The notes under the pieces were generated by a model, which saw only the letters and a program-made list of their open reading frames with translations, searched no databases and was not told the origin of the DNA. Shown here one piece after another: positions 24,163 to 34,611 of a DNA stretch of 64,000 bases (position 1 is its first letter; every line of letters starts with the position of its first letter). The position numbers and the translations under genes were made by a program. The stretch comes from Rhodococcus zopfii NBRC 100606 = JCM 9919 (GTDB lineage: Bacteria; Actinomycetota; Actinomycetes; Mycobacteriales; Mycobacteriaceae), in NCBI RefSeq assembly GCF_001895025.1, contig NZ_BCXI01000001.1:310001-374000 (forward strand). Reading direction: 5' to 3'.

Positions 24163-25911
24163 GTGCCGCCGACCATCGACGAACCCAGCACGGCCGGTCC
24201 GGCCCCCGAACCGAGCCGATTCGTCGCCCTCGGCACCCGCGCGATCACGCTGGGCAAGCGCGCGTTCGGACTCGACGGTCGCGGTCACCACACCGACGTC
24301 GTGACCGTCCTGCACGGCGACGAACGCGAGGGACGCGGCCTCGACGCGACCGAAACCGTCCAACTGCATCGGATCCGGCTGTTCGGCGCGACCGGCGCGG
24401 TACTCCTGTGCGTCGGCGCCCTGGGCGCGGGCGCCCAGCCGGTGCTGCAGAACCCGGTCCAGGGTGTTCGCCTGCTGGGATTGCCGGCACGGATGTCGAG
24501 CGCCGCCCTGACCCTCGCGATGACCGGCACCGTCCTGATCGTGCTGGCCTGGCTGCTGCTCGGCCGCTTCGCCGTCGGCCGACGCGACCCCGACGGACAG
24601 CCGCGCCGCCTGTCGCGTTCGCAACTCGACCGCACGCTGCTGCTGTGGATCCTGCCGCTGACGGTCGCGCCGCCGATGTTCAGCAAAGACGTCTACTCCT
24701 ATCTGGCGCAGAGCGAGATCGCGGCGCGCGGGCTGGACCCCTATGCGATCGGGCCGGCCGGGGCGCTCGGCGTCGACCACGTGCTCACCCGGACGGTGCC
24801 CAACATCTGGCGCGAGACCTCCGCTCCGTACGGGCCGGCGTTCCTGTGGCTCGGTGAACGCATCACATTCCTGACCGGCGAGAACATCGTGTCCGGGATC
24901 TTCCTGCACCGGCTGCTCGCGCTCGGCGGTGTCGCAATGATCGTGTGGGCGCTGCCGCGGCTGGCCCGACGCTGCGGTGTGGCGTCGGTGACCGCCCTGT
25001 GGCTCGGCGCCGCGAATCCGCTGCTGCTGTTCCACCTGGTCGCGGGCATCCACAACGAGGCACTCATGCTCGGGCTGATGCTCGCCGGACTCGAACTGGC
25101 GTTGCGCGGAATCCAGGCAGACGGCCCCGGCTCGCCGCTGCGCGGCCGCTACCTCGCGTGGCTCGTCGCCGGCACCGCGCTGATCGCGCTGTCGTCGATG
25201 ATCAAGGTGCCATCGCTGCTCGCGCTCGGTTTCGTGGGCATGGCACTGGCGCGCCGCTGGGGTGCCACGATCCGGGCGGTACCGGCCGCGGCGGCCCTGT
25301 TGGCCGCGGTGTCGCTGACGGTGATCGTGGCGGTCAGCTGGGGCAGCGGACTCGGGCTCGGCTGGACGAACACCCTGGGTACCGCCACCGAGGTGCGGAG
25401 CTGGATGTCGATTCCCACCCTGCTGGGTGTCGGCACCGGCCTGGCGGGTGTGCTGCTCGGTCTGGGCGACCACACCACCGCGGTCCTGTCGATCACCCGG
25501 CCGATCGCCGCCCTGATTGCGGCATTCATCACAATTCGGATGCTGTTGGCGGTGCTCGTCGGCCGGATCCACCCGGTCGGGGGCCTCGGTGTCTCGCTCG
25601 GCGCGATCGTTCTGCTGTTCCCGGTGGTGCAACCCTGGTACCTGCTGTGGGCGGTGATTCCGCTGGCCGCGTGGGCCACCCGGCCGATCTTCCGCATCCC
25701 CACGGTGGCGTTCTCGTCGCTGGTCAGCGTCATCTTGATGCCCAACGGCGGCGAATACCAGCCGTTCATCATCGTGCAGGCCGCGATCGCGACGGTCGTC
25801 GTCGTCGGGTTGCTCATCGTCGCCACCCGCAACCGGCTGCCGTGGCGCGACGAGGACCGCACACCACCGCGCCCGGCCGAATCCTCCGACGCCTACGCTG
25901 GAAACCCGTGA
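24163..25911 (+). CDS. mptB: Alpha-(1->6)-mannopyranosyltransferase MptB-like (GT-C)
   Basis: Polytopic membrane protein of 582 residues with about 12-14 hydrophobic segments. The first long periplasmic loop has the GT-C signature region FSKDVYSYLAQSEIAARGLDP, where the aspartate is the likely catalytic residue. It would use polyprenyl-phosphomannose to extend the mannan backbone of lipomannan. Its place beside suf and the following ABC exporter matches Rv1459c (MptB). The GTG start lies 107 bases from the divergent sufR; its stop overlaps the next gene (GTGA). Confidence 0.88.
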   Translation: MPPTIDEPSTAGPAPEPSRFVALGTRAITLGKRAFGLDGRGHHTDVVTVLHGDEREGRGLDATETVQLHRIRLFGATGAVLLCVGALGAGAQPVLQNPVQGVRLLGLPARMSSAALTLAMTGTVLIVLAWLLLGRFAVGRRDPDGQPRRLSRSQLDRTLLLWILPLTVAPPMFSKDVYSYLAQSEIAARGLDPYAIGPAGALGVDHVLTRTVPNIWRETSAPYGPAFLWLGERITFLTGENIVSGIFLHRLLALGGVAMIVWALPRLARRCGVASVTALWLGAANPLLLFHLVAGIHNEALMLGLMLAGLELALRGIQADGPGSPLRGRYLAWLVAGTALIALSSMIKVPSLLALGFVGMALARRWGATIRAVPAAAALLAAVSLTVIVAVSWGSGLGLGWTNTLGTATEVRSWMSIPTLLGVGTGLAGVLLGLGDHTTAVLSITRPIAALIAAFITIRMLLAVLVGRIHPVGGLGVSLGAIVLLFPVVQPWYLLWAVIPLAAWATRPIFRIPTVAFSSLVSVILMPNGGEYQPFIIVQAAIATVVVVGLLIVATRNRLPWRDEDRTPPRPAESSDAYAGNP

Positions 25912-26852
25912 CCTCGAGATCCCCCGCCGGTGCGGCGTCTGCTGTGCGCCTGGACGGCGTCGTCAAGAAGTTCGGCGACACCACCGCCGTGAACGAGCTC
26001 GACCTCACGGTCGAGCGTGCTCAGGTGCTCGCCCTGCTAGGGCCCAACGGCGCCGGCAAGACCACCACGGTGGAGATGTGCGAGGGCTTCGTGGCGCCCG
26101 ACGCGGGCACCGTGCGGGTGCTCGGACTCGATCCGGTCGAGGACTCGGATGCATTGCGGCCCCGGATCGGGGTGATGCTGCAGGGCGGCGGCGCGTATCC
26201 CGGTTCCAAGGCCGGCGAGATGCTCGACCTGGTCGCTTCGTACTCGGCGGATCCGATCGACCCGGCGTGGCTGTTGAGTTGTCTCGGGCTCGACGAGGCC
26301 CGCCGCACCCCCTACCGGCGGCTCTCCGGTGGTCAGCAGCAGCGACTGGCGCTGGCGTGTGCGCTGGTCGGGCGTCCGGAACTGGTGTTCCTGGACGAGC
26401 CGACCGCGGGCCTCGATGCCCAGGCCCGGTTGCTGGTATGGGAGCTGATCGACGCGCTGCGCCGGGACGGAGTCTCGGTACTCCTGACGACACACCTGAT
26501 GGACGAGGCCGAGGAACTGGCCGACGAGGTCGTGATCATCGACCACGGCCGCGTCGTCGCCGCCGGCACGCCCGCGGAGGTGGCCCGGACCGGGTCCGAA
26601 GGCCAGCTGTGGCTGTCCACGTCCGCGGGCCTCGACATCACGCCGCTGCGGACCACTCTTCCGGACGGGTTCCGCGTGGGAGAGGCACAACCCGGCCGGT
26701 ACCTCGTCGAGGGCGCGATCGATCCCGCCGTGGTCACCGCGGCCGCGGCATGGTGCGCAGATCAGGGGGCGCTGGTGAGCGAGATCCGCGTCGACCAGCG
26801 CAGCCTCGAGGATGTCTTCCTCGACCTGACCGGACGGGAGTTGAGGGGATGA
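25908..26852 (+). CDS. ABC transporter ATP-binding protein (Rv1458c-like)
   Basis: ABC ATPase of 314 residues in the antibiotic/drug-export subfamily. Walker A GPNGAGKTT, Q-loop VMLQGGGAYP, signature RLSGGQQQRLALA, Walker B VFLDEPTAGLD and the switch His in LLTTHLMDEAEE are all present. The C-terminal ~70 residues are the DUF4162-like tail of this subfamily. It pairs with the permease gene that overlaps its stop by ATGA. Substrate unknown; the conserved link to mptB suggests an envelope component. Confidence 0.9.
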   Translation: MTSRSPAGAASAVRLDGVVKKFGDTTAVNELDLTVERAQVLALLGPNGAGKTTTVEMCEGFVAPDAGTVRVLGLDPVEDSDALRPRIGVMLQGGGAYPGSKAGEMLDLVASYSADPIDPAWLLSCLGLDEARRTPYRRLSGGQQQRLALACALVGRPELVFLDEPTAGLDAQARLLVWELIDALRRDGVSVLLTTHLMDEAEELADEVVIIDHGRVVAAGTPAEVARTGSEGQLWLSTSAGLDITPLRTTLPDGFRVGEAQPGRYLVEGAIDPAVVTAAAAWCADQGALVSEIRVDQRSLEDVFLDLTGRELRG

Positions 26853-27649
26853 GCGTGACGCATCACGATCGGCTGGCGAGCAACCGGTTCGAGGCCGGCA
26901 CCTTCGCCCCCGCCCCGCGACCGAACACACCGGCGGCGATGCTCTCGGCGCAGACGCGCATGGAACTCAAGCTGCTGCTGCGCAACGGTGAGCAGTTGCT
27001 GCTGACGATGTTCATCCCGATCACCCTGCTGATCGGATTGACCCTGCTGCCGATCGGCGATCTCGGCGATCCCCGGGTGCAACGGGTCCTGCCGGCGGTG
27101 ATGATGGTCGCGGTGATGTCCACCGCATTCACCGGCCAGGCCATCGCGGTCGGATTCGACCGCAGATACGGTGCATTGAAACGGATCGGCGCGACCGCCC
27201 TCCCGAAATGGGGCATCATCGCAGGTAAGAGCTGTGCGGTCGCGGTCGTAGTGGCGATGCAGTCGATTCTGCTCGGTGCGATCGGGGTCGCACTCGGATG
27301 GCGCCCGAGCCTGCTCGGCCTGGCGCTCGGCGCCGTCGTCGTCGCGCTCGGCACCGTCATGTTCGCAACGCTCGGGCTGCTGCTCGGCGGTACCCTGCGC
27401 GCCGAGATCGTGCTCGCCCTGGCGAACATCGTCTGGTTCGTACTGCTCGGCATCGGCAGCGTCGTCCTCGCCGGGGACGGCCTGCCCGACGCGCTCGTGC
27501 ACCTGGCGCGGGTGACGCCCTCGGGGGCTCTCGCTCTGAGTCTCGAGGAGGCGGTGCGCGGCGGCGTGGACTGGCTCGCCGTGACGATCCTCGCGGCGTG
27601 GGCCGTCGTCGGTGGCGTGCTGGCCCGCCGCTTCTTCCGATTCACGTGA
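26849..27649 (+). CDS. ABC-2 type permease (Rv1457c-like)
   Basis: A 266-residue integral membrane protein with six predicted segments, of the ABC-2 type permease family. Examples are LLLTMFIPITLLIGLTLLPI and IVLALANIVWFVLLGIGSVV. With the overlapping upstream ATPase it forms a half-size exporter. Start and stop overlap (ATGA) indicates coupled synthesis. The cargo is not known. Confidence 0.88.
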   Translation: MSVTHHDRLASNRFEAGTFAPAPRPNTPAAMLSAQTRMELKLLLRNGEQLLLTMFIPITLLIGLTLLPIGDLGDPRVQRVLPAVMMVAVMSTAFTGQAIAVGFDRRYGALKRIGATALPKWGIIAGKSCAVAVVVAMQSILLGAIGVALGWRPSLLGLALGAVVVALGTVMFATLGLLLGGTLRAEIVLALANIVWFVLLGIGSVVLAGDGLPDALVHLARVTPSGALALSLEEAVRGGVDWLAVTILAAWAVVGGVLARRFFRFT

Positions 27650-27722
27650 CCGCCACCGTTCCGCCGGCCCGACTGCACCGCGTAGCCCAACTACACCGCG
27701 TAGTGGACGGACCCGTACCATC

Positions 27723-28697
27723 GTGAACGTGCTGTATCGCGGCTACCTCAACCTCGTCGACCGACTTCCGCTGCCGTCGCTGCGGACCCAGCGGATCATC
27801 GCCTTCCTCACCATCGTCGTGCAGGGCGGCATCGCCGTCACCGGCTCGGTCGTGCGGGTCACCGCGTCGGGCCTCGGGTGCCCCACGTGGCCGCAGTGCT
27901 TCCCCGGTTCGATGGTGCCGGTCGGCGTGTCCAGCAACGTCCACACCCTGCACCAGGTCGTCGAGTTCGGCAATCGGCTCCTGACGTTCGTCGTCGTCGT
28001 GGTCTCCGCCGCCATCGTCCTCGCCGTCACCCGCGCGCGCCGCAGGCGTGAGGTGATCGCGTGGGCCTGGCTGATGCCGGCCGGGACCGTGCTGCAGGCC
28101 GTCATCGGCGGCATCACGGTGCTGACGGGACTGCTGTGGTGGACCGTCGCGATCCACATGCTCGCGTCGATGCTGATGGTGTGGTTGGCGGTCGTGTTGT
28201 TCGAGAAGGTCGGCGAACCCGACGACGGCGTCGTCGACCAGGTCCTCCCCCAGCCGCTGCGATGGCTCACCGCGCTGTCCGGGGTCGTGCTCGCCGCGGT
28301 GCTGATCGCCGGGACCATGGTCACCGGCGCCGGCCCGCACGCCGGCGACAAGGGCATCGAGCGCCCGGTGCCGCGTCTCGACCTCGACATCACCAACCTC
28401 GTGCACCTGCATGCCGAGCTGCTTGTCGGCTATCTGGCGCTGCTGGTGGGCCTGGCGTTCGCGCTGTACGCGGTCGCCGCGCCGGAACCGGTGAAGCTGC
28501 GCCTGAAGGTGCTGCTCGGGCTGGTTCTGGCCCAGTCGCTCATCGGCCTCGTCCAATTCTGGACGGACGTGCCCGCGGTGCTCGTGGTGATGCACGTCGC
28601 CGGTGCGGGACTGTGCACCGCCGCGACCGCCGCGGTCTGGTGTGCGGGCCGGGTCCGTACCGCCGCCCCGCAACCGGTAGCCGTCACCGCCGCCTGA
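27723..28697 (+). CDS. ctaA: Heme A synthase CtaA
   Basis: Eight-helix membrane enzyme (324 residues) that oxidises heme O to heme A for cytochrome c oxidase. Conserved histidines sit in helices: HTLHQVVEFGNR (about residue 77-88), TVAIHMLASML, NLVHLHAELLVGYL and LVVMHVAGAG. The extracellular pair of cysteines seen in CtaA is visible as GCPTWPQC near residue 55. The GTG at 27723 follows the ABC permease by 73 bases. It corresponds to Rv1456c; the heme O synthase gene ctaB is 1.5 kb away on the other strand. Confidence 0.93.
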   Translation: MNVLYRGYLNLVDRLPLPSLRTQRIIAFLTIVVQGGIAVTGSVVRVTASGLGCPTWPQCFPGSMVPVGVSSNVHTLHQVVEFGNRLLTFVVVVVSAAIVLAVTRARRRREVIAWAWLMPAGTVLQAVIGGITVLTGLLWWTVAIHMLASMLMVWLAVVLFEKVGEPDDGVVDQVLPQPLRWLTALSGVVLAAVLIAGTMVTGAGPHAGDKGIERPVPRLDLDITNLVHLHAELLVGYLALLVGLAFALYAVAAPEPVKLRLKVLLGLVLAQSLIGLVQFWTDVPAVLVVMHVAGAGLCTAATAAVWCAGRVRTAAPQPVAVTAA

Positions 28698-28709
28698 CAC
28701 GGACCCTCG

Positions 28710-28757
28710 ACGCCCCGGGTCCACCCTCTCGATGTGGAGGGTGGGCCCGGGGCGTTT
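28710..28757. terminator. Strong bidirectional hairpin after ctaA
   Basis: A 19-base stem (28710-28728 with 28737-28755, one G-T pair) and an 8-base loop lie between the ctaA stop and the convergent small gene. Reading rightward it is followed by TTTC, a short T-run, so it is a credible intrinsic terminator. It is the clearest hairpin terminator in the window. Confidence 0.8.
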
Positions 28758-28772
28758 CGCTTCTCGGCTGTG

Positions 28773-29120
28773 TCAGCGCTCGTTACGTGCCTTCGGGAAC
28801 CGGGTCTGGTTGGCGACCCAGCCCGCCATCTTCTTCCAGTGGCCCTGCTGCGGCGTGGCGATGCTGGTGACCTCTCGGTCCCAGTCCGAGACCGTCACGT
28901 TCGACAGCGCCTCGACGACGGCGTGCGCGGTCGGGAGGTCGGCGACGACACGGTCGCCCAGGGTGCCGTCGGCGGCGACGACCGTCACGCGCACCCCGAC
29001 TCCCCCGATGGGCTGGAGGACCGCCTTGGCGGAGTCGCCGTGCGCGGCGACGAAGGAACGGAGGGAGGAGACGACATCGGCGGGCGCGGGTGCGGCCGCG
29101 ACCTGAGTTTCAGCGCTCAT
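28773..29120 (-). CDS. Conserved hypothetical protein (115 aa)
   Basis: Small soluble protein with no signal or membrane segment. The ATG at 29120 was chosen because the frame upstream overlaps the divergent oxidoreductase gene. Visible features are a central alternating region (GVGVRVTVVAADGTLGDRVV) and a Trp/Lys-rich C-terminus (WDREVTSIATPQQGHWKKMAGWV). Such proteins are conserved beside qor-like genes in actinobacteria (Rv1455 position). The 22-base divergent gap to the oxidoreductase gene means their promoters overlap. No function can be assigned. Confidence 0.78.
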   Translation of the reverse strand: MSAETQVAAAPAPADVVSSLRSFVAAHGDSAKAVLQPIGGVGVRVTVVAADGTLGDRVVADLPTAHAVVEALSNVTVSDWDREVTSIATPQQGHWKKMAGWVANQTRFPKARNER

Positions 29121-29142
29121 ACCTGCAGAATACTGTGGGCGT

Positions 29143-30108
29143 ATGCGCGCAATCGAAGTGACACGGTTCGGTGGTCCCGAGGTCCTCGTTCCGGCCGAAC
29201 TTCCCACTCCGACCCCCGGCGCCGGCGAGCTGCTGGTCCGAACGGACGCGATCGGCGTCAACTACATCGACACCTACTTCCGCACCGGCCTGTACGCGAC
29301 GGAGCTTCCGTACGTACCCGGTTCCGAAGGCACCGGCCGGGTCGAGGCCGTCGGACCCGGAACCACCGAGTTCGCCGTCGGTGACCGCGTGTGCTGGGCG
29401 GCGGCGCCCGGCTCGTACGCCGAACTCGTCGTCGTACCCGAGGCGGTCGCGGTGCCGGTCCCGGACGAGGTGCCCGCCGAGCAGGCCGCCTCCGCGCTAC
29501 TGCAGGGCATGACCGCGCACTACCTGCTCGAGTCGACGTACCCGGCGCAGCCCGGCGAGACGGTGCTCGTGCACGCGGGCGCCGGCGGTGTCGGCCTGGC
29601 GCTGACCCAACTCGCGACCGCGAAGGGGGTGCGGGTGATCACCACCGTGTCCTCGGACGAGAAGGAGGCCCTGTCGCGTGAGGCAGGTGCCGCGGAGGTG
29701 CTCCGTTACGGCGGCGACCTCGCCGAGCGGGTGCGGAAGCTCACCGGCGGCGAGGGTGTGGCCGCGGTGTACGACGGGGTCGGCGCGGACACCTTCGAGG
29801 CATCGCTGGCGTCGTTGCGGATCCGCGGCACGCTCGCGCTGTTCGGTGCGGCGAGCGGCCCGGTTCCGCCGTTCGATCCGCAGCGCCTGAACGCCGCGGG
29901 ATCGCTGTTCCTGACCCGCCCCACCCTGGCGCACCACACGCGGGACCGCCAGGAACTGCTGTGGCGATCCGGCGACGTGTTCGCGGCCGTCGCCGCGGGT
30001 GACCTCACGATCCGGGTGGGGGCGCGTTATCCGCTCACGGTCGCGGCGCAGGCCCACCGCGACCTCGAGTCCCGCAGGACCACCGGGTCGATCGTGCTGG
30101 CGCCGTAG
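29143..30108 (+). CDS. qor: Zinc-free quinone oxidoreductase (MDR superfamily, Qor)
   Basis: A 321-residue medium-chain reductase of the quinone oxidoreductase type. The NADPH-binding motif is HAGAGGVGLALTQLA (about residues 143-157). The N-terminal domain has YIDTYFRTGLY and PYVPGSEGTGRVEAVG. The zinc ligands of alcohol dehydrogenases are absent. It would reduce quinones or enals with NADPH. It matches Rv1454c in position. It converges on ctaB across a long hairpin. Confidence 0.92.
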   Translation: MRAIEVTRFGGPEVLVPAELPTPTPGAGELLVRTDAIGVNYIDTYFRTGLYATELPYVPGSEGTGRVEAVGPGTTEFAVGDRVCWAAAPGSYAELVVVPEAVAVPVPDEVPAEQAASALLQGMTAHYLLESTYPAQPGETVLVHAGAGGVGLALTQLATAKGVRVITTVSSDEKEALSREAGAAEVLRYGGDLAERVRKLTGGEGVAAVYDGVGADTFEASLASLRIRGTLALFGAASGPVPPFDPQRLNAAGSLFLTRPTLAHHTRDRQELLWRSGDVFAAVAAGDLTIRVGARYPLTVAAQAHRDLESRRTTGSIVLAP

Positions 30109-30114
30109 GCGCCC

Positions 30115-30154
30115 GTGTGCCTTATCGGCCCGCCCGGGCGCCGACATGGCACAC
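30115..30154. terminator. Hairpin between convergent qor and ctaB
   Basis: GTGTGCC (30115-30121) pairs with GGCACAC (30148-30154), and inside it ATCGGC-type and GCCGAC-type arms pair with one or two mismatches around a CCGCCCGGGC loop. It starts just after the qor stop and ends just before the ctaB stop on the other strand. That suits a shared terminator, though no T-run is present. Confidence 0.6.
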
Positions 30155-30156
30155 CG

Positions 30157-31134
30157 TCACAGGTAGGACGCGATCGTGGGCAGATCGAGCACGGAGTCGA
30201 CGGCCAGGCCCAGGCACACCACCGCGAGGTAGTTGTTCGACTGCAGGAACAGTTTGAGGGGCTTGACCGAGGCGCCGCCGCGGACGCTGTTGTAGAGCTG
30301 GTGGGCGATGAACACGAACCACGCGCCGGCGAGCAGCGCCACCGCCGCGTACACGACGCCCGCGGCCGGGACGAGCACCAGCGTCGCCAGCACCGTCGCC
30401 CACGTGTAGATGAGGATCTGCTTGGTGACGTGCTGCTCGGTGGCGATCACCGGAAGCATCGGCACCCCGGCCGCCTTGTAGTCCTCCTTGTAACGCATCG
30501 CCAGCGCCCAGGTGTGCGGCGGAGTCCAGAAGAAGATCACCAGGAACAGCACGAGCGGCTCCCAGCTCAGCGACCCGGTGACCGCGGCCCACCCGACCAT
30601 CACGGGCATGCAGCCGGCAGCGCCGCCCCACACCACGTTCTGCCAGGTACGACGCTTGAGGACCATCGTGTAGACCAGCACGTAGAACGCGATGGTCGCG
30701 ACGACGAGCGCACCGGCGAGCAGATTCGCGCGCCACCACAACCAGGCGAACGACGCGATGCCGAGCAGCATGCCGAACACGAACGCATTGCGCGTCGGCA
30801 CAGCCTGCCGCGCCAGCGGGCGAAGCGCGGTGCGCTTCATCACCTTGTCGATGTCGGCGTCGACGACGCAGTTGAGCGAGTTCGCGCTCGCCGCACCCAT
30901 CCAGCCGCCGAACAGGGTGCTCAGGATCAGGGCGAGATCGACGCTGCCGCGGTCCGCGAACAGCATCGCCGGGATGGTCGCCACGAGCAGCAACTCGATG
31001 ACGCGCGGCTTGGTCAAAGCAATGTAGGCGAGCACGGTGCCGGAAATCCGACCCCACAAGGTGTCCGGCCGCGTGGTGCTGGGTGCTTCCGGGGCACCGA
31101 AGCCGTGTCCTCCCGGCCGTCGCCCTGCCCGCAC
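30157..31134 (-). CDS. ctaB: Protoheme IX farnesyltransferase (heme O synthase) CtaB
   Basis: Prenyltransferase of the UbiA superfamily, about 325 residues, converting heme B to heme O. The two Asp-rich regions are visible: [18 protein letters not shown] and [14 protein letters not shown]. There are about nine membrane helices. I chose the GTG at 31134, five bases after AAGGAG; an ATG at 31182 is in frame. It is divergent from the pentose-phosphate operon, the Rv1451/Rv1449c arrangement. Confidence 0.93.
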   Translation of the reverse strand: MRAGRRPGGHGFGAPEAPSTTRPDTLWGRISGTVLAYIALTKPRVIELLLVATIPAMLFADRGSVDLALILSTLFGGWMGAASANSLNCVVDADIDKVMKRTALRPLARQAVPTRNAFVFGMLLGIASFAWLWWRANLLAGALVVATIAFYVLVYTMVLKRRTWQNVVWGGAAGCMPVMVGWAAVTGSLSWEPLVLFLVIFFWTPPHTWALAMRYKEDYKAAGVPMLPVIATEQHVTKQILIYTWATVLATLVLVPAAGVVYAAVALLAGAWFVFIAHQLYNSVRGGASVKPLKLFLQSNNYLAVVCLGLAVDSVLDLPTIASYL

Positions 31135-31355
31135 ACTGTCTCCTTGCACCACGCGAATACACACCTTCGCTCGCCCGCTCATCGCCGCCCGATCACGGAC
31201 GCGCCACTACTACGGTCGATGGTAGACCGCGGACAGGCCTCGACCGAATCGACCCGTAATCCGCACCGCACCACCGCGGCCATTAGGCTGGGAGGGCGCG
31301 CGACGCATTCGCGGCCGCAGGCATCCCGTACCCCATGTCAGGAGACTTGAAGCTC

Positions 31356-33458
31356 GTGTCGATCACCGACGAGATCCGCACCCTCACCGCGGCGGTCCAC
31401 CCCGCCGACTGGACCGATCTGGACACCAAGGCCGTCGACACCGCCCGCGTGCTTGCTGCGGACGCCGTGCAGAAGGTCGGCAACGGGCATCCCGGTACCG
31501 CGATGAGCCTGGCGCCGCTCGCATACACGCTGTACCAGCGAGTGCTGCGCCACGACCCCACCGATCCGCAGTGGGTCGGCCGCGACCGGTTCATCCTGTC
31601 CTGTGGCCACTCGAGCCTGACCCTCTACATCCAGCTCTACCTGTCCGGGTACGGCCTGGAGCTGGCCGACCTCGAGGCGTTGCGCACGTGGGGCTCGCTG
31701 ACGCCGGGGCACCCCGAGTTCGGGCACACCGCCGGTGTCGAGATGACCACCGGACCGCTCGGGCAGGGTCTGGCCTCCGCGGTGGGCATGGCGATGGCCG
31801 CTCGCCGTGAGCGCGGCCTGTTCGACCCCGAGGCCGCCGCAGGCACCAGCCCGTTCGACCACCACATTTATGTCGTCGCGTCCGACGGCGACATCGAGGA
31901 GGGCGTCACCTCCGAAGCGTCGTCGATCGCCGGTGTCCAGGAACTGGGCAACCTGGTCGTCTTCTACGACGACAACAAGATCTCCATCGAGCACGACACC
32001 GCGATCGCGCTCGGCGAGGACGTCGCCGGGCGCTACGCGGCATACGGCTGGCACGTGCAGACCGTCGAGGGCGGCGAGAACGTCACCGCGATCCTCGAGG
32101 CCGTCGAGGCAGCGAAGGCCGTCACCGACAAGCCGTCGCTGATCGTGCTGCGCACCGTCATCGGCTACCCGGCCCCGACGAAGATGAACACCGGCGACGT
32201 GCACGGTTCGGCGCTCGGCGCCGACGAGGTCGCCGCGGTCAAGAAGTTCCTCGGTTTCGATCCGGAGAAGAACTTCGACGTGGACGCGGCGGTGATCGAC
32301 CACTCGCGTCGCGTCGTCGACCGCGGTGTGAAGGCCCGCGCCGACTGGGAAGCCGGGTTCGCCGCCTGGGCCGAGCGTGAGCCACAGCGCAAGGAACTGT
32401 TCGACCGCCTGCAGTCCGGCGAGTTCCCTGCCGGCTGGACCGACGCGCTCCCGACCTACGAGCCGGCCGAGAAGGGCCCGGCTACCCGCAAGGCGTCCGG
32501 CAACGCGCTCGCCGCGCTCGGCCCGATCCTGCCGGAACTGTGGGGCGGCTCCGCCGACCTGGCCGGTTCGAACAACACCACCATCCCCGGTTCCGAGTCG
32601 TTCGGTCCCGAGGCGATCTCGACGAAGGACTGGACGGCCACCCCCTACGGCCGCACCCTGCACTTCGGTATCCGTGAGCACGCCATGGGCTCGATCCTCA
32701 ACGGCATCGCGCTGCACGGACCGACCCGCCCGTACGGCGGCACGTTCCTCGTGTTCGCCGACTACATGCGTCCCGCCGTGCGCCTGGCCGCGCTCATGCA
32801 GACCCCGGCGATCTATGTGTGGACGCACGACTCGATCGGTCTCGGCGAGGACGGCCCGACGCATCAGCCGATCGAGCACCTGACCGCGCTCCGTGCGATC
32901 CCGAACCTCGCGGTGATCCGCCCCGCCGACGGCAACGAGACGTCGTTCGCGTGGCAGGCCGCGCTGGAGAACAAGACCGGCCCGACCGCGCTGGCCCTGA
33001 CCCGTCAGGACGTGCCGGTGCTCGAGGGCACCCGCGAGAAGGCCGCCGAGGGTGTGACCCGCGGCGCCTACGTGCTCGCCGAGGCGTCGACCGGCACCCC
33101 GGAGGTGCTGCTGCTCGCCACCGGCTCCGAGGTGCAGCTCGCCGTCGCCGCGCGCGAGGTCCTCGAGGCCGAGGGCGTGCCGACCCGTGTCGTGTCGGTG
33201 CCGGTTCTCGACTGGTTCCTCGAGCAGGACCAGGCGTACCGGGACGAGGTTCTGCCGCCGTCGGTGAAGGCCCGCGTGTCCGTCGAAGCCGGACTGGCGC
33301 TGCCCTGGTACCGCTTGATCGGCGACGCCGGCGAAGCCGTGTCGCTCGAGCACTTCGGTGCCTCCGCCGACTACAAGACCCTGTACCGCGAGTTCGGCAT
33401 CACCGCCGAGGCCGTCGTCGACGCCGCGCGCCGCTCGCTGACGCGATTGAAGGGATAG
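31356..33458 (+). CDS. tkt: Transketolase
   Basis: Thiamine-diphosphate enzyme of 700 residues moving two-carbon units between sugar phosphates. The ThDP-binding motif is [20 protein letters not shown] followed by [11 protein letters not shown]-terminal [27 protein letters not shown] and C-terminal [13 protein letters not shown] are family signatures. I chose the GTG at 31356 ([10 protein letters not shown]), which fits family starts; an ATG seven codons upstream lacks a ribosome site. It opens the tkt-tal-zwf-opcA-pgl operon. Confidence 0.96.
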   Translation: MSITDEIRTLTAAVHPADWTDLDTKAVDTARVLAADAVQKVGNGHPGTAMSLAPLAYTLYQRVLRHDPTDPQWVGRDRFILSCGHSSLTLYIQLYLSGYGLELADLEALRTWGSLTPGHPEFGHTAGVEMTTGPLGQGLASAVGMAMAARRERGLFDPEAAAGTSPFDHHIYVVASDGDIEEGVTSEASSIAGVQELGNLVVFYDDNKISIEHDTAIALGEDVAGRYAAYGWHVQTVEGGENVTAILEAVEAAKAVTDKPSLIVLRTVIGYPAPTKMNTGDVHGSALGADEVAAVKKFLGFDPEKNFDVDAAVIDHSRRVVDRGVKARADWEAGFAAWAEREPQRKELFDRLQSGEFPAGWTDALPTYEPAEKGPATRKASGNALAALGPILPELWGGSADLAGSNNTTIPGSESFGPEAISTKDWTATPYGRTLHFGIREHAMGSILNGIALHGPTRPYGGTFLVFADYMRPAVRLAALMQTPAIYVWTHDSIGLGEDGPTHQPIEHLTALRAIPNLAVIRPADGNETSFAWQAALENKTGPTALALTRQDVPVLEGTREKAAEGVTRGAYVLAEASTGTPEVLLLATGSEVQLAVAAREVLEAEGVPTRVVSVPVLDWFLEQDQAYRDEVLPPSVKARVSVEAGLALPWYRLIGDAGEAVSLEHFGASADYKTLYREFGITAEAVVDAARRSLTRLKG

Positions 33459-33463
33459 ATCCT

Positions 33464-34609
33464 ATGACGCAGGAGACCACCACCCAGAACGCGAACCTCG
33501 CGGCGCTGTCCGCCGCGGGCGTATCGGTGTGGCTCGACGACCTGTCCCGTGAGCGAATCGAGTCCGGCAATCTCGCGAAGCTCGTCGCGACCCGCTCCGT
33601 CGTCGGTGTCACCACCAACCCGTCGATCTTCCAGGCGGCGCTGTCGAAGGGCCACGCGTACGACGCGCAGGTCACCGAGCTGGCCGCTGCCGGTGCGGAC
33701 GTCGACACCACGATCCGCACCGTCACCACCGACGACGTCCGCGCCGCCTGCGACGTGCTCGCCCCCGTTTTCGAAGCGTCCGGCGGTGTGGACGGCCGCG
33801 TCTCGATCGAGGTCGATCCTCGGCTTGCGCACGAGACCAACGCCACCGTCTCGCAGGCGATCGAGCTGTGGAAGATCGTCGACCGGCCGAACCTGTTCAT
33901 CAAGATTCCCGCGACGGTCGCCGGCCTGCCCGCGATCGCCCGGGTGATCGGCGAGGGCATCAGCGTGAATGTGACGCTGATCTTCTCGGTGGGCCGGTAC
34001 GAGCGGGTCATCGAGTCGTACCTCGACGGTCTGACCGCGGCGAAGGCCGCCGGACACGACCTGTCGAAGATCCACTCGGTGGCGTCGTTCTTCGTGTCCC
34101 GCGTCGACACCGAGATCGATGCCCGGCTCGAGGAGATCGGCACCGCCGAGGCGCTGGCGCTGCGCGGCAAGGCCGGTGTCGCCAACGCTCGCCTGGCGTA
34201 CGCGGCGTACCGGAAGGCCTTCGATTCCGGTGCGCGTTTCGAGCAGCTCGCCGCGGCCGGCGCCCTCGCGCAGCGCGCGCTGTGGGCCTCGACCGGGGTG
34301 AAGAACCCCGATTACTCGGACACGTTGTACGTGACCGAGCTGGTGGCGCCGAACACCGTCAACACCATGCCGGAGAAGACCCTCGAAGCGGTCGCCGACC
34401 ACGGTGAGATCACCGGCGACACGGTCACCGGCACCGCCGGCGCCGCCGAGCACGTGTTCTCTGCGCTGAAGGCGGCCGGGATCGATCTGAACGACGTGTT
34501 CCGCAAGCTCGAGGACGAGGGCGTCGAGAAGTTCGAGGTTTCCTGGAACGAGCTGATCGCGGCCACGGCCGAGCAGCTCTCGGCACACGCTGCCGGCACG
34601 GAGCGCTGA
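33464..34609 (+). CDS. tal: Transaldolase
   Basis: A 381-residue actinobacterial-type transaldolase transferring dihydroxyacetone units. [14 protein letters not shown] near residue 48 and the Schiff-base lysine region [16 protein letters not shown] (about residue 143) are visible, as is [22 protein letters not shown]. It starts six bases after the tkt stop. Confidence 0.96.
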   Translation: MTQETTTQNANLAALSAAGVSVWLDDLSRERIESGNLAKLVATRSVVGVTTNPSIFQAALSKGHAYDAQVTELAAAGADVDTTIRTVTTDDVRAACDVLAPVFEASGGVDGRVSIEVDPRLAHETNATVSQAIELWKIVDRPNLFIKIPATVAGLPAIARVIGEGISVNVTLIFSVGRYERVIESYLDGLTAAKAAGHDLSKIHSVASFFVSRVDTEIDARLEEIGTAEALALRGKAGVANARLAYAAYRKAFDSGARFEQLAAAGALAQRALWASTGVKNPDYSDTLYVTELVAPNTVNTMPEKTLEAVADHGEITGDTVTGTAGAAEHVFSALKAAGIDLNDVFRKLEDEGVEKFEVSWNELIAATAEQLSAHAAGTER

Positions 34610-34611
34610 CC

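Noticed and set aside
31338-33353. 671-codon open frame antisense to transketolase
   Set aside because: Same artefact of high-GC codon use; low-complexity Arg/Gly/Leu-rich product with no recognisable domain.
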